A stretch of 64,000 nucleotides of DNA, taken from the NCBI RefSeq assembly GCF_042885655.1, contig NZ_JBHVRO010000007.1, positions 168,828 through 232,827 on the forward strand, in the 5' to 3' direction. Source of the stretch: Psychrobacillus sp042885655 (GTDB lineage Bacteria > Bacillota > Bacilli > Bacillales_A > Planococcaceae). The position numbers and the translations under genes are program-made. Every line of letters starts with the position of its first letter. Positions within the stretch are counted from its first letter, which is position 1. Shown here in pieces: positions 8,358-16,600 of this stretch. The notes under the pieces are model-generated. The model saw nothing but the letters and a program-made list of their open reading frames with translations, was not told where the DNA came from and ran no database searches.

Positions 8358-8387
8358 TTGACTGGATAAATTTTCATCCTGTATACT
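8358..8387 (+). promoter_or_regulatory. sigma-A-type promoter of sigH
   Basis: TTGACT (8358-8363) and TATACT (8382-8387), 18-base spacer, about 35 bases before the sigH start. In Bacillus subtilis sigH is transcribed by sigma-A and repressed by AbrB; whether AbrB acts here is inference. Confidence 0.65.
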
Positions 8388-8422
8388 TGATATAACTATC
8401 GTAAACTTGCAGAGGTGACTTC

Positions 8423-9067
8423 ATGGAAAAGATCGAACATAATCTACAACAATTGGATAGTTTACAAGATGAGGAACTTGTAGAGATGGTTCATCAAGGG
8501 AACACTGAAGCACTAGATTATTTAATAACGAAGTATCGTTCATTCGTTCGAATGAAAGGGAGATCCTATTTTTTAATTGGAGCCGACCGAGAAGATATTC
8601 ACCAAGAAGGCATGATTGGGTTATATAAAGCAATCCGTGATTTTAAGGAAGAAAAACTATCTTCTTTCCGAGCGTTTGCTGAGTTATGTATTACTCGACA
8701 AATTATTACGGCTATTAAAACTGCAACTCGACAAAAACATATTCCTCTAAACTCATATGTTTCGTTAGATAAACCTATCTATGATGAAGAATCTGATCGA
8801 ACTTTGATGGATATGATCGCTGGATCAGTAATAGACGACCCAGAAGAGTTAATTATTAATCGAGAAGATTATAATTATATGGAAGGTAAAATGTCTGAGA
8901 TTTTAAGTGAATTAGAGCAACAAGTGCTTGTGCTTTATCTAGATGGTCAGTCTTATCAAGAGATTTCTGAAGAGTTGAACAGACATGTGAAATCAATTGA
9001 TAATGCGCTTCAAAGAGTGAAACGAAAATTAGAGCGATATATGGAGATTGGTAGTAATTATGTATAA
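8423..9067 (+). CDS. sigH: RNA polymerase sigma-H factor (early sporulation and stationary phase)
   Basis: Sigma-70 family factor of 214 residues that directs early stationary-phase and sporulation genes. Region 2 is seen in LITKYRSFVRMKGRSYFLIGADREDIHQEGMIG-type sequence (about 33-70), followed by the region 2.4 FRAFAELCITRQIITAIKTATR, and a region 4 helix-turn-helix at YLDGQSYQEISEELNRHVKSIDNALQRVKRKL near the C-terminus. ATG 8423 is preceded by GCAGAGGTGACTTC. Located between rae1 and rpmG/secE/nusG as in Bacillus. Confidence 0.95.
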   Translation: MEKIEHNLQQLDSLQDEELVEMVHQGNTEALDYLITKYRSFVRMKGRSYFLIGADREDIHQEGMIGLYKAIRDFKEEKLSSFRAFAELCITRQIITAIKTATRQKHIPLNSYVSLDKPIYDEESDRTLMDMIAGSVIDDPEELIINREDYNYMEGKMSEILSELEQQVLVLYLDGQSYQEISEELNRHVKSIDNALQRVKRKLERYMEIGSNYV

Positions 9068-9081
9068 ACCCTGGGATTTTG

Positions 9082-9110
9082 TTGACACCGTTTATGTAAA
9101 ATGATAATCT
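9082..9110 (+). promoter_or_regulatory. promoter for rpmG-secE
   Basis: Consensus TTGACA (9082-9087), 17-base spacer, TAATCT (9105-9110), beginning 15 bases after the sigH stop and about 34 bases before rpmG. Confidence 0.75.
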
Positions 9111-9143
9111 TGAAAAAGACTTAGACGCCAAAAAGGTGAGAAA

Positions 9144-9293
9144 ATGACAAAGAAAATTGTCTTGAGCTGTGCACAATGTGGTCACCGAAATTATACGGTT
9201 AATACATCTAAAGAGAGCGCATCTATTCGTATAGAAAGAAAAAAATACTGTACGCATTGTAACGCACATACACTTCACAAACAAACATTGTGA
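9144..9293 (+). CDS. rpmG: 50S ribosomal protein L33 (zinc-ribbon form)
   Basis: Large-subunit ribosomal protein of 49 residues, easily missed because it is so short. It carries two CxxC pairs (CAQC near residues 10-13 and CTHC near 38-41), the zinc-binding form of L33. ATG 9144 follows AAAAAGGTGAGAAA. Its place between sigH and secE matches Bacillus rpmGB. Confidence 0.93.
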   Translation: MTKKIVLSCAQCGHRNYTVNTSKESASIRIERKKYCTHCNAHTLHKQTL

Positions 9294-9336
9294 GTATGTA
9301 AGTAAGATAGATTTTCCATGTGGAGGTTTAGCTAAG

Positions 9337-9522
9337 ATGGCTAATGTTGGTGGATTCTTTAAAAACGTAATGTCCGAAATGAGAAAAGTAAGTTGGCCTA
9401 GAAAAAAAGAGCTTACAAGATATACAGTAGTTGTGCTTGCAACAGTGATAGTTATGGCTGTATTCTTTGCTTTGGTGGATTTAGGAATTTCTCAACTTTT
9501 CCGTTGGTATTTAGATTTATAA
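9337..9522 (+). CDS. secE: preprotein translocase subunit SecE
   Basis: Small membrane subunit of the SecYEG translocon. 61 residues: an amphipathic N-terminal helix with the conserved MRKVSWPRKKEL segment and one transmembrane helix at about residues 30-55. ATG 9337 is preceded by TGTGGAGGTTTAGCTAAG. Together with SecY from the spc operon (41380-42672) it forms the protein channel. Confidence 0.95.
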   Translation: MANVGGFFKNVMSEMRKVSWPRKKELTRYTVVVLATVIVMAVFFALVDLGISQLFRWYLDL

Positions 9523-9553
9523 AATGCATCATGTAAATATTTTTTGAAAATAG

Positions 9554-9583
9554 CCCGTCTTACAAAACGAACGGGTTTTTTCA
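9554..9583 (+). terminator. terminator between secE and nusG
   Basis: CCCGT (9554-9558) pairs with ACGGG (9571-9575), followed by TTTTTTCATTT. The stem is short, so partial read-through into nusG is likely. Confidence 0.6.
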
Positions 9584-9595
9584 TTTGTCTAAGAA

Positions 9596-9625
9596 AAGGA
9601 GGGAAGGACGATCTGTCCTATAGCT
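9596..9625 (+). promoter_or_regulatory. distant ribosome binding site of nusG with intervening hairpin
   Basis: The only strong Shine-Dalgarno, AAGGAGGG (9596-9603), lies 22 bases before the nusG ATG. A small hairpin GGAC-gatct-GTCC (9606-9618) between them would reduce the effective spacing to about 9 bases. No in-frame alternative start is closer. Confidence 0.5.
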
Positions 9626-10159
9626 ATGGAAAAAAATTGGTATGTCGTTCATACTTACTCTGGGTATGAAAATAAAGTAAAAGCGAACTTAGAAAAGCGT
9701 GTAGAAACAATGGGAATGTCAGATAAAATTTTCCGAGTATATATCCCTGAACAAGAAGAAACAGATTTTAAAGATGGAAAAAAACGTGTCGTTTCGAGAA
9801 AAACTTTCCCTGGGTACGTATTCGTCGAACTGATTATGACAGATGACGCTTGGTATGTTGTGAGAAATACACCAGGGGTAACTGGCTTTCTTGGTTCTTC
9901 AGGTGGAGGAACAAAACCAACACCTTTAGCTCCAGAGGAAGTACAATCTATGTTGAAACAAATGGGTGGCAATGAAGCAAGAGTAGAGGTAGACTTCGCA
10001 GTAGGCGAATTGGTTGAAGTATTAGAAGGACCATTTGCTCATTTCCAAGGAAAAGTAGAAGTAATTGACTCTGCTAAAGGCAAAGTAACTGTTTCTGTAG
10101 ATATGTTTGGTCGAGAAACAAATATGGAATTAGATTTTGATCAAGTAACGAAAATATAA
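9626..10159 (+). CDS. nusG: transcription termination/antitermination factor NusG
   Basis: Binds RNA polymerase and modulates pausing and termination. 177 residues: an NGN domain with the MEKNWYVVHTYSGYENKVK start (residues 1-20), and a C-terminal KOW domain (GELVEVLEGPFAHFQGKVEV, about 127-146). Full length. The start at ATG 9626 is set by similarity of the N-terminus, although its Shine-Dalgarno is unusually distant (see the separate entry). Confidence 0.96.
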   Translation: MEKNWYVVHTYSGYENKVKANLEKRVETMGMSDKIFRVYIPEQEETDFKDGKKRVVSRKTFPGYVFVELIMTDDAWYVVRNTPGVTGFLGSSGGGTKPTPLAPEEVQSMLKQMGGNEARVEVDFAVGELVEVLEGPFAHFQGKVEVIDSAKGKVTVSVDMFGRETNMELDFDQVTKI

Positions 10160-10210
10160 TTTTATTAGTTACTTGCTAAAGGTTGAAAAAAGTGGTATCA
10201 TTTCAAAGGT

Positions 10211-10304
10211 CAGACTGAAAATCAGTCTGCATGAAATTTTATAATGTTTTCAGCAATTTGCTGAGAGACAGATATTTGAGTGGGAGGGGCAACCCAATTA
10301 CCAC
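10211..10304 (+). promoter_or_regulatory. rplK leader with hairpins and candidate L1-binding motif
   Basis: The nusG-rplK gap holds a perfect 8-bp hairpin CAGACTGA-aaa-TCAGTCTG (10211-10229), a second CAGCAA-tt-TGCTG hairpin (about 10250-10262), and a GTGGGAGG...ACCAC element (10280-10304) that can pair GTGG with CCAC. The same GTGGGAGG...ACCAC element recurs before rplA (10838-10864). An L1 autoregulatory site is a reasonable inference. Confidence 0.45.
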
Positions 10305-10330
10305 ATCACGGACTTAAGGAGGTGTGTCTC

Positions 10331-10756
10331 GTGGCTAAAAAAGTGATTAAAGTTGTTAAATTACAAATTCCTGCTGGTAAAGCAAACCCAGCGCCACCGG
10401 TTGGTCCTGCATTAGGACAAGCGGGTGTTAATATCATGGGATTCTGTAAGGAGTTCAACGCACGTACTGCAGATCAAGCAGGTCTAATCATTCCGGTTGA
10501 AATTTCTGTATTTGAAGATCGTTCATTTACTTTCATTACAAAAACTCCGCCGGCAGCAGTGTTACTTAAAGTAGCAGCAGGTATTCAATCTGGATCAGGT
10601 GAACCAAACCGCGTAAAAGTGGCAAAAGTGAAACGTGATAAAGTTCGCGAAATCGCAGAACAAAAAATGCCAGATTTAAATGCAGCGTCTGTTGAAGCAG
10701 CTATGTTGATGGTTGAAGGTACTGCACGTAGCATGGGTATTACAATCGAAGACTAA
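10331..10756 (+). CDS. rplK: 50S ribosomal protein L11
   Basis: Binds 23S rRNA in the GTPase-associated region and is needed for the stringent response. 141 residues, the standard length. The N-terminal segment contains the proline-rich ANPAPPVGPALGQAGVN stretch and the C-terminal RNA-binding domain ends AARSMGI-like TARSMGITIED. I start at GTG 10331 because GGAGGTGTG lies just before; a longer frame from 10280 would begin inside the leader motif. Confidence 0.96.
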   Translation: MAKKVIKVVKLQIPAGKANPAPPVGPALGQAGVNIMGFCKEFNARTADQAGLIIPVEISVFEDRSFTFITKTPPAAVLLKVAAGIQSGSGEPNRVKVAKVKRDKVREIAEQKMPDLNAASVEAAMLMVEGTARSMGITIED

Positions 10757-10796
10757 TATTTAATGTGCATTTTAATATAATGCATTTGTTTTTTGG

Positions 10797-10833
10797 AAGG
10801 TTGTAGTTGTTCCTTAGAATAACTACAACCTTT
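10797..10833 (+). other. long hairpin between rplK and rplA
   Basis: A 16-bp stem AAGGTTGTAGTTGTTC (10797-10812) with GAATAACTACAACCTT (10817-10832), one G-T pair and a 4-base loop. Only three T follow, so it is probably an attenuator or processing structure rather than a full terminator. Confidence 0.6.
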
Positions 10834-10837
10834 ACAC

Positions 10838-10864
10838 GTGGGAGGTTTATTCCGCTAAAACCAC
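10838..10864 (+). promoter_or_regulatory. candidate L1-binding motif upstream of rplA
   Basis: GTGGGAGG (10838-10845) followed 14 bases later by ACCAC (10860-10864); the same pair of blocks occurs before rplK. Ribosomal protein L1 is known to repress its own operon by binding such rRNA-like hairpins in other bacteria; here it is inference. Confidence 0.45.
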
Positions 10865-10884
10865 TATCAAGGAGGACATTTTAA

Positions 10885-11577
10885 ATGGCTAACAAAGGTA
10901 AAAAAATTCAAGAGGCTTCAAAACTAGTTGACCGCAACGCGGTATACTCAGTTAAAGAAGCAATCGAACTTGCTAAAAAAACTAGCACAGTTAATTTCGA
11001 TGCAACTGTAGAAGTTGCTTTCCGTTTAGGAATCGATACTCGTAAAAATGACCAACAAATCCGTGGGGCAGTTGTGCTTCCAAACGGAACTGGTAAAACT
11101 CAACGCGTATTAGTATTCGCTAAAGGCGAAAAATTAAAAGAAGCAGAAGCTGCAGGTGCAGACTATGCAGGTGATGTTGAGTATATCAATAAAATCCAAC
11201 AAGGATGGTTCGATTTCGATGTTATCGTAGCGACTCCAGATATGATGGGTGAAGTTGGTAAAATCGGTCGTGTACTTGGACCAAAAGGCTTAATGCCAAA
11301 CCCGAAAACTGGTACAGTTACATTTGACGTAACTAAAGCAGTTGAAGAAATTAAAGCTGGTAAAGTAGAATACCGTGCTGAAAAAGCTGGTATTATTCAT
11401 GCTCCTATCGGTAAAGTTTCTTTCGAAGACGACAAATTAGTAGAAAACTTCATGGCAGTATTTGAAGTAGTTCAAAAAGCAAAACCTGCTGCTTCAAAAG
11501 GTATTTACATGAAGTCTGTAAATGTAACAACTACTATGGGACCAGCTGTAAAAGTTGATGTTCAATCAGTAAAATAA
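10885..11577 (+). CDS. rplA: 50S ribosomal protein L1
   Basis: Two-domain L1-stalk protein of 230 residues that binds 23S rRNA and, in many bacteria, its own mRNA. Motifs KGEKLKEAEAAGADYAG and VGKIGRVLGPKGLMPNPKTGTV (conserved between the domains) are intact. ATG 10885 follows CAAGGAGGACATTTTAA. A GTGGGAGG leader element lies 20-47 bases upstream. Followed by the promoter and L10 leader of rplJ. Confidence 0.96.
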   Translation: MANKGKKIQEASKLVDRNAVYSVKEAIELAKKTSTVNFDATVEVAFRLGIDTRKNDQQIRGAVVLPNGTGKTQRVLVFAKGEKLKEAEAAGADYAGDVEYINKIQQGWFDFDVIVATPDMMGEVGKIGRVLGPKGLMPNPKTGTVTFDVTKAVEEIKAGKVEYRAEKAGIIHAPIGKVSFEDDKLVENFMAVFEVVQKAKPAASKGIYMKSVNVTTTMGPAVKVDVQSVK

Positions 11578-11580
11578 TAA

Positions 11581-11609
11581 TTGACAACTAAAAGTCTATC
11601 TGTTAAGAT
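11581..11609 (+). promoter_or_regulatory. sigma-A promoter of rplJ-rplL
   Basis: Perfect TTGACA (11581-11586), 17-base spacer and TAAGAT (11604-11609), starting three bases after the rplA stop. Confidence 0.85.
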
Positions 11610-11614
11610 GACTT

Positions 11615-11760
11615 TTGTTGTGAAATATACATTTGTACCGAAGACAGTAGGAGTGAAATGTCACTTAATATCCTACCGAGGACAAGCAAATTCAGATTCT
11701 TCTTAAGATGATGACTTTCTGCCTCTGTGTCTATCCGTAGATCAGAGGCTTTTCTTTTGT
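11615..11760 (+). promoter_or_regulatory. ribosomal protein L10 leader
   Basis: The rplA-rplJ gap contains the conserved L10-leader core ACCGAAGACAGTAGGAG and its partner TCCTACCGAGGACAAGC (11637-11690), which fold into the L10(L12)4 binding site, followed by a terminator. L10 binding is expected to favour termination, adjusting rplJL expression to rRNA supply; this mechanism is established for the family. Confidence 0.85.
11721..11760 (+). terminator. L10-leader terminator
   Basis: GCCTCTG (11721-11727) pairs with CAGAGGC (11743-11749) and is followed by TTTTCTTTTG. Confidence 0.8.
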
Positions 11761-11796
11761 CGGTATAAATGGCCAATTCTTATAGGAGGTGCCAAA

Positions 11797-12297
11797 ATGA
11801 ACAAAGCAATCGAAACAAAAAAAGTGCAAGTTCAAGACATTGCAGAAAAGTTTAAAGCTGCTGCTTCAGTAGTAGTAGTTGACTACCGTGGTTTAAATGT
11901 TTCGCAAGTAACTGAACTACGTAAACAACTTCGTGAAGCTGGTGTGGAATTCAAAGTTTACAAAAACTCTCTTACACGCCGTGCGACTGAAGTTGCTGGT
12001 GTGGATGGAATCAACGAACACCTTGTTGGACCAAACGCAGTAGCATTTTCAAACGAAGATGTAGTTGCACCTGCAAAAATCATTAATGATTTTGCTAAAA
12101 AGAACGAACATCTTGAAATTAAAGCTGGTATCATCGAAGGTACAGTAGCATCTGCTGAAGATGTGAAAGCATTAGCCGAACTTCCATCACGCGAAGGTCT
12201 TCTATCTATGCTTCTTTCAGTACTTCAAGCTCCAATGCGCAACTTCGCGCTTGCAACAAAAGCTGTTGCAGAACAAAAAGAAGAACAAGGCGCATAA
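11797..12297 (+). CDS. rplJ: 50S ribosomal protein L10
   Basis: Base of the L12 stalk; 166 residues. The N-terminal rRNA-binding domain has VVVVDYRGLNVSQVTELRK and the C-terminal helix, which anchors L12 dimers, ends LATKAVAEQKEEQGA-like. ATG 11797 after ATAGGAGGTGCCAAA. Expression is governed by the upstream L10 leader. Confidence 0.96.
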   Translation: MNKAIETKKVQVQDIAEKFKAAASVVVVDYRGLNVSQVTELRKQLREAGVEFKVYKNSLTRRATEVAGVDGINEHLVGPNAVAFSNEDVVAPAKIINDFAKKNEHLEIKAGIIEGTVASAEDVKALAELPSREGLLSMLLSVLQAPMRNFALATKAVAEQKEEQGA

Positions 12298-12367
12298 TTT
12301 ATTACGCGACCTAACAATTAAAAAAGGGCGAATAGCCTAAAAATATCCATTATAGGAGGAAAATAAA

Positions 12368-12730
12368 ATGAATAAAGACGCAATCTTAGAAGCTATCAAA
12401 GAAATGACAGTTCTTGAATTAAACGACTTAGTAAAAGCAATCGAAGAAGAATTTGGTGTAACAGCTGCTGCTCCAGTAGCAATGGTTGCAGGTGGCGGTG
12501 CTGCTGCAGCTGAAGAGCAAACTGAATTTGATGTAATCCTTGCTTCTGCTGGAGATCAAAAAATTAAAGTAATCAAAGTTGTTCGTGAAATCACTGGTCT
12601 TGGCTTAAAAGAAGCTAAAGAAGTAGTAGATAACGCACCAAAACCACTTAAAGAAGGCGTATCTAAAGAAGACGCTGAAGCTATTAAAGCTCAACTTGAA
12701 GAAGTTGGCGCTAACGTAGAAGTTAAGTAA
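12368..12730 (+). CDS. rplL: 50S ribosomal protein L7/L12
   Basis: Stalk protein present in several copies per ribosome, recruiting translation GTPases. 120 residues: N-terminal dimerisation helices (LNDLVKAIEEEFGVT), an alanine-rich flexible hinge (about 38-52) and a globular domain with KIKVIKVVREITGLGLKEAK. ATG 12368 is preceded by ATAGGAGGAAAATAA, typical of the highest-expressed genes here. Followed by a strong terminator. Confidence 0.97.
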   Translation: MNKDAILEAIKEMTVLELNDLVKAIEEEFGVTAAAPVAMVAGGGAAAAEEQTEFDVILASAGDQKIKVIKVVREITGLGLKEAKEVVDNAPKPLKEGVSKEDAEAIKAQLEEVGANVEVK

Positions 12731-12743
12731 TTTTTGTACAGTT

Positions 12744-12785
12744 CGAAGAAAAAAGCTCGTCATTTAACGACGGGCTTTTCTTCGT
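12744..12785 (+). terminator. terminator after rplL
   Basis: GAAGAAAAAAGCTCGTC (12745-12761) and GACGGGCTTTTCTTC (12769-12783) form a long stem around a short loop, with an A-rich side and T-rich side that could terminate transcription in both directions. Confidence 0.8.
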
Positions 12786-12807
12786 ATGTATTATGGAGGG
12801 TTATTCG

Positions 12808-13410
12808 GTGTCTGATCACTATTACTCTAGAAAACCTCAAACGGAAAGTAAGCCACGTCACTGGAATTTTACTTTACTTGGAAATGACTTTCGATTTGAA
12901 ACAGATGCTGGTGTGTTTAGTAAGAGCGAAGTAGATTTTGGCTCCCGTGTATTAATCGATGCTTTTGAAACACCTGAACTAGAAGGAGATTTTTTAGATA
13001 TAGGTTGTGGATACGGTCCGATTGGTCTGTCTATTGCGAAAGCAAATGATAGAAGAACAGTTCATTTAGTAGATGTTAACACACGTGCTATCCAACTTGC
13101 AGAAAAAAATGCTGCTGCTAACGGGATACAAAATGTACGAATCTATGAAAGTGATGGGTTGTCAGCGGTTCAGACTGCAAACTTTGCGGCTATATTAACT
13201 AATCCACCGATTCGCGCTGGAAAAGAAACTATTTTTCGTTTTTACAAGGAATCTCATGAAAATTTGGTTTCAAAGGGAGAATTGTGGGTTGTGATTCAAA
13301 AGAAACAAGGGGCACCATCTACTTTTAGCTATTTAGAAGAGATTTTTGGTCAAGTGGAAATAGTAGAAAAAGTAAAAGGTTACTGGATTTTAAAAGCTAC
13401 AAAAGATTGA
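12808..13410 (+). CDS. ybxB: class I SAM-dependent methyltransferase, YbxB/RsmC-like
   Basis: 200-residue methyltransferase of the small RsmC-like family (rRNA guanine methylation is known for larger relatives; the substrate of this one is not established to me). The SAM-binding motif FLDIGCGYGPIG is at about 62-73, an acidic loop VHLVDVN follows, and the catalytic NPPIRAG motif is about residue 130. I choose GTG 12808, seven bases after ATGGAGGG, over the ATG at 12793 that is part of the Shine-Dalgarno. Lies between rplL and rpoB as in Bacillus. Confidence 0.88.
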   Translation: MSDHYYSRKPQTESKPRHWNFTLLGNDFRFETDAGVFSKSEVDFGSRVLIDAFETPELEGDFLDIGCGYGPIGLSIAKANDRRTVHLVDVNTRAIQLAEKNAAANGIQNVRIYESDGLSAVQTANFAAILTNPPIRAGKETIFRFYKESHENLVSKGELWVVIQKKQGAPSTFSYLEEIFGQVEIVEKVKGYWILKATKD

Positions 13411-13411
13411 C

Positions 13412-13438
13412 TTGACAAAATCGCTATGATATTATAAT
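13412..13438 (+). promoter_or_regulatory. candidate promoter of rpoB-rpoC
   Basis: TTGACA (13412-13417) and TATAAT (13433-13438), both consensus but with a short 15-base spacer; TAATAA at 13435 gives 17. It begins right after ybxB and leaves about 195 bases of rpoB leader. Confidence 0.55.
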
Positions 13439-13532
13439 AAAATGCAAAAATATTATTTTGAGGACGTATGCCTTTTTGAATAAAGGAAATAAATAAGGGT
13501 ATACTGGCCGAAAGAAAAGTTTGGTTATTTAA

Positions 13533-13567
13533 AAATGAGCTCTTATTTAGAACTCGTTTTCTTTTTG
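13533..13567 (+). terminator. weak attenuator in the rpoB leader
   Basis: AAATGAGCTC (13533-13542) pairs imperfectly with GAACTCGTTT (13550-13559), followed by TCTTTTTG. Roughly 70 bases before rpoB, so it may act as an attenuator. Confidence 0.45.
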
Positions 13568-13639
13568 TCTTTTCGATATCATACACTAATTTGTTGATAT
13601 GGGAAAGACCTATTATCGCTTTATTGAGGGGTGAATGAG

Positions 13640-16600
13640 TTGACAGGTCAACTAGTTCAGTACGGACAACACCGCCAACGCAGAAGTTTTGCGCGTATTA
13701 GTGAGGTGCTTGAACTTCCGAATCTAATCGAAATTCAAACAGCATCTTACGAATGGTTCCTTGAAGAAGGTTTACGTGAAATGTTTAAAGATATTTCACC
13801 AATCGAGGACTTTACAGGCAATCTATCACTTGAATTTGTCGACTATAGTTTGAATGAACCGAAATATTCCGTCGACGAATCAAAAGAACGTGACGCAACA
13901 TACGCTGCACCATTACGCGTAAAAGTACGTCTCCACAACAAAGAAACGGACGAAGTGAAAGAACAAGATGTATTCATGGGTGATTTCCCACTGATGACAG
14001 AAACAGGTACTTTCGTAATCAATGGTGCTGAGCGCGTTATCGTATCTCAGTTAGTCCGTTCACCAAGTGTTTACTTCCATGACAAAACAGACAAAAATGG
14101 TAAAAAAGGCTTTGGAGCTACAGTTATTCCAAATCGTGGTGCGTGGTTAGAATATGAAATAGACGCTAAAGATGTCGTATATGTTCGAATCGATCGCACT
14201 CGTAAATTACCGGTTACTGTTTTACTTCGCGCATTAGGCTTTGGATCAGATCAAGAAATCATTGATTTAATTGGTGATAATGAATACTTACGTAATACGC
14301 TTGAAAAAGATAACACTGAAACGTCTGAAAAAGCGTTACTTGAAATCTATGAGCGTTTACGTCCAGGTGAACCACCGACAGTTGAAAGTGCAAAGAGCTT
14401 GCTATACTCTCGCTTTTTTGACCCAAAACGCTATGATTTAGCGAATGTTGGTCGCTACAAAATGAATAAAAAGTTGCATATAAAGAATCGTTTATTCAAC
14501 CAAACGATAGCAGAAACGCTAGTGGATCCTGAAACAGGTGAGATTTTAGTTGAAGCAGGTACTCTTATCGATCGACGAGTATTAGATCGACTAATTCCTC
14601 ATTTAGAGAATGGAATTGGTTTTAAAACATTGTCACAAGTTGGTGGTGTATTAGAAGATGATATTACCATTCAGTCCATTAAAATTTATGCACCTAATGA
14701 AGAAGAACAAAAAGAGATTAATGTAATTAGCAATGCGTATGTGGAAACTGAAGTTAAAAACATTACACCTGCTGATATTGTTTCTTCTGTTGGATATTTC
14801 TTCAACCTTTTATATAACGTTGGAAACACAGATGATATAGATCATTTAGGAAACCGTCGTTTACGTTCAGTAGGAGAGCTATTACAAAATCAGTTCCGAA
14901 TTGGTCTTTCTCGTATGGAACGTGTAGTTCGTGAAAGAATGTCTATTAACGATACACAATCAATTGTTCCACAACAATTGATCAATATTCGTCCGGTTAT
15001 TGCATCTATTAAAGAATTCTTTGGTAGCTCACAATTATCTCAGTTCATGGACCAAACAAATCCTCTTGCAGAACTTACGCACAAACGTCGTTTGTCAGCT
15101 CTAGGACCAGGTGGTTTAACACGAGAACGTGCTGGTTTCGAAGTACGTGACGTTCATTACTCACACTATGGTCGTATGTGTCCGATTGAAACACCTGAGG
15201 GACCGAATATTGGACTTATTAACTCACTTTCAAGCTTTGCAAAAGTAAATAAATTTGGATTTATTGAAACTCCATACCGACGTGTAGACCCTGAAACAGG
15301 TTTAGTGACTTCACGCATCGATTATTTAACAGCTGATGAAGAGGACAACTATGTGGTAGCACAAGCTAACTCTCCATTATCAGATGAAGGTGCATTCTTA
15401 AAAGAAGAAGTTGTAGGTCGTTTCCGTGGGGATAACACTGTATTTAGAAAAGAACAAATTGATTACATGGACGTTTCTCCAAAACAAGTAGTTTCTGCTG
15501 CAACGGCGTGTATTCCTTTCCTAGAAAACGATGACTCGAACCGTGCCCTAATGGGAGCTAACATGCAACGTCAAGCAGTTCCTTTATTAAATCCAGAAGC
15601 TCCATTCGTTGGAACGGGTATGGAACATGTGAATGCACGTGATTCAGGTGCTGCTGTAATTGCGAAGTATCACGGAATCGTAGAACATGTCGAAGCAAAA
15701 GAAATTAGAGTTCGTCGAATTGAAGTAGTCGATGGAAATGAAGTAAAAGGCGATTTAACTTCTTATAAAGTACACAAGTTTGAACGTTCTAATCATGGTA
15801 CATCTATTAATCAACGTCCAATTGTGAAAATTGGAGATCGTGTAAAACCTCTTGATATTCTTGCAGATGGTCCTTCTATGGAAAAAGGTGAATTAGCACT
15901 AGGTCGTAACGTACTAGTAGCCTTTATGACATGGGATGGATACAACTACGAGGATGCTGTAATTATGAGTGAGCGTTTAGTGAAAGATGATGTCTACACT
16001 TCTGTGCATATTGAAGAGTATGAATCAGAATCACGTGACACAAAACTTGGACCAGAGGAAATTACAAGAGATATTCCAAATGTTGGAGAAGATGCATTAC
16101 GTAATTTAGACGACCGTGGAATTATCCGTGTCGGTGCAGAAGTTCGTGATGGAGATATCCTAGTAGGGAAAGTAACACCAAAAGGGGTTACAGAACTAAC
16201 TGCTGAAGAACGTTTACTTCACGCTATTTTTGGTGAAAAAGCTCGTGAAGTTCGTGATACGTCTTTACGTGTACCTCATGGTGCAGGTGGGATTGTATTA
16301 GACGTAAAAGTATTTAATCGTGAAGATGGCGACGAGTTATCTCCAGGCGTTAACCAATTAGTTCGTGCTTATATCGTTCAAAAACGTAAAATCTCTGTAG
16401 GGGATAAAATGGCCGGACGTCATGGTAACAAAGGGGTTATCTCACGTATCCTTCCGGAAGAAGATATGCCATTCCTTCCAGACGGCACACCAGTTGATAT
16501 CATGTTAAATCCACTTGGTGTACCTTCTCGTATGAATATCGGGCAAGTACTAGAGCTTCACTTAGGTATGGCTTCTAGACTTCTAGGTGTTCATATGGCG

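Noticed and set aside
12734..12934. 66-codon open frame across the rplL terminator and ybxB start
   Set aside because: It covers a terminator hairpin and reads ybxB in another frame.
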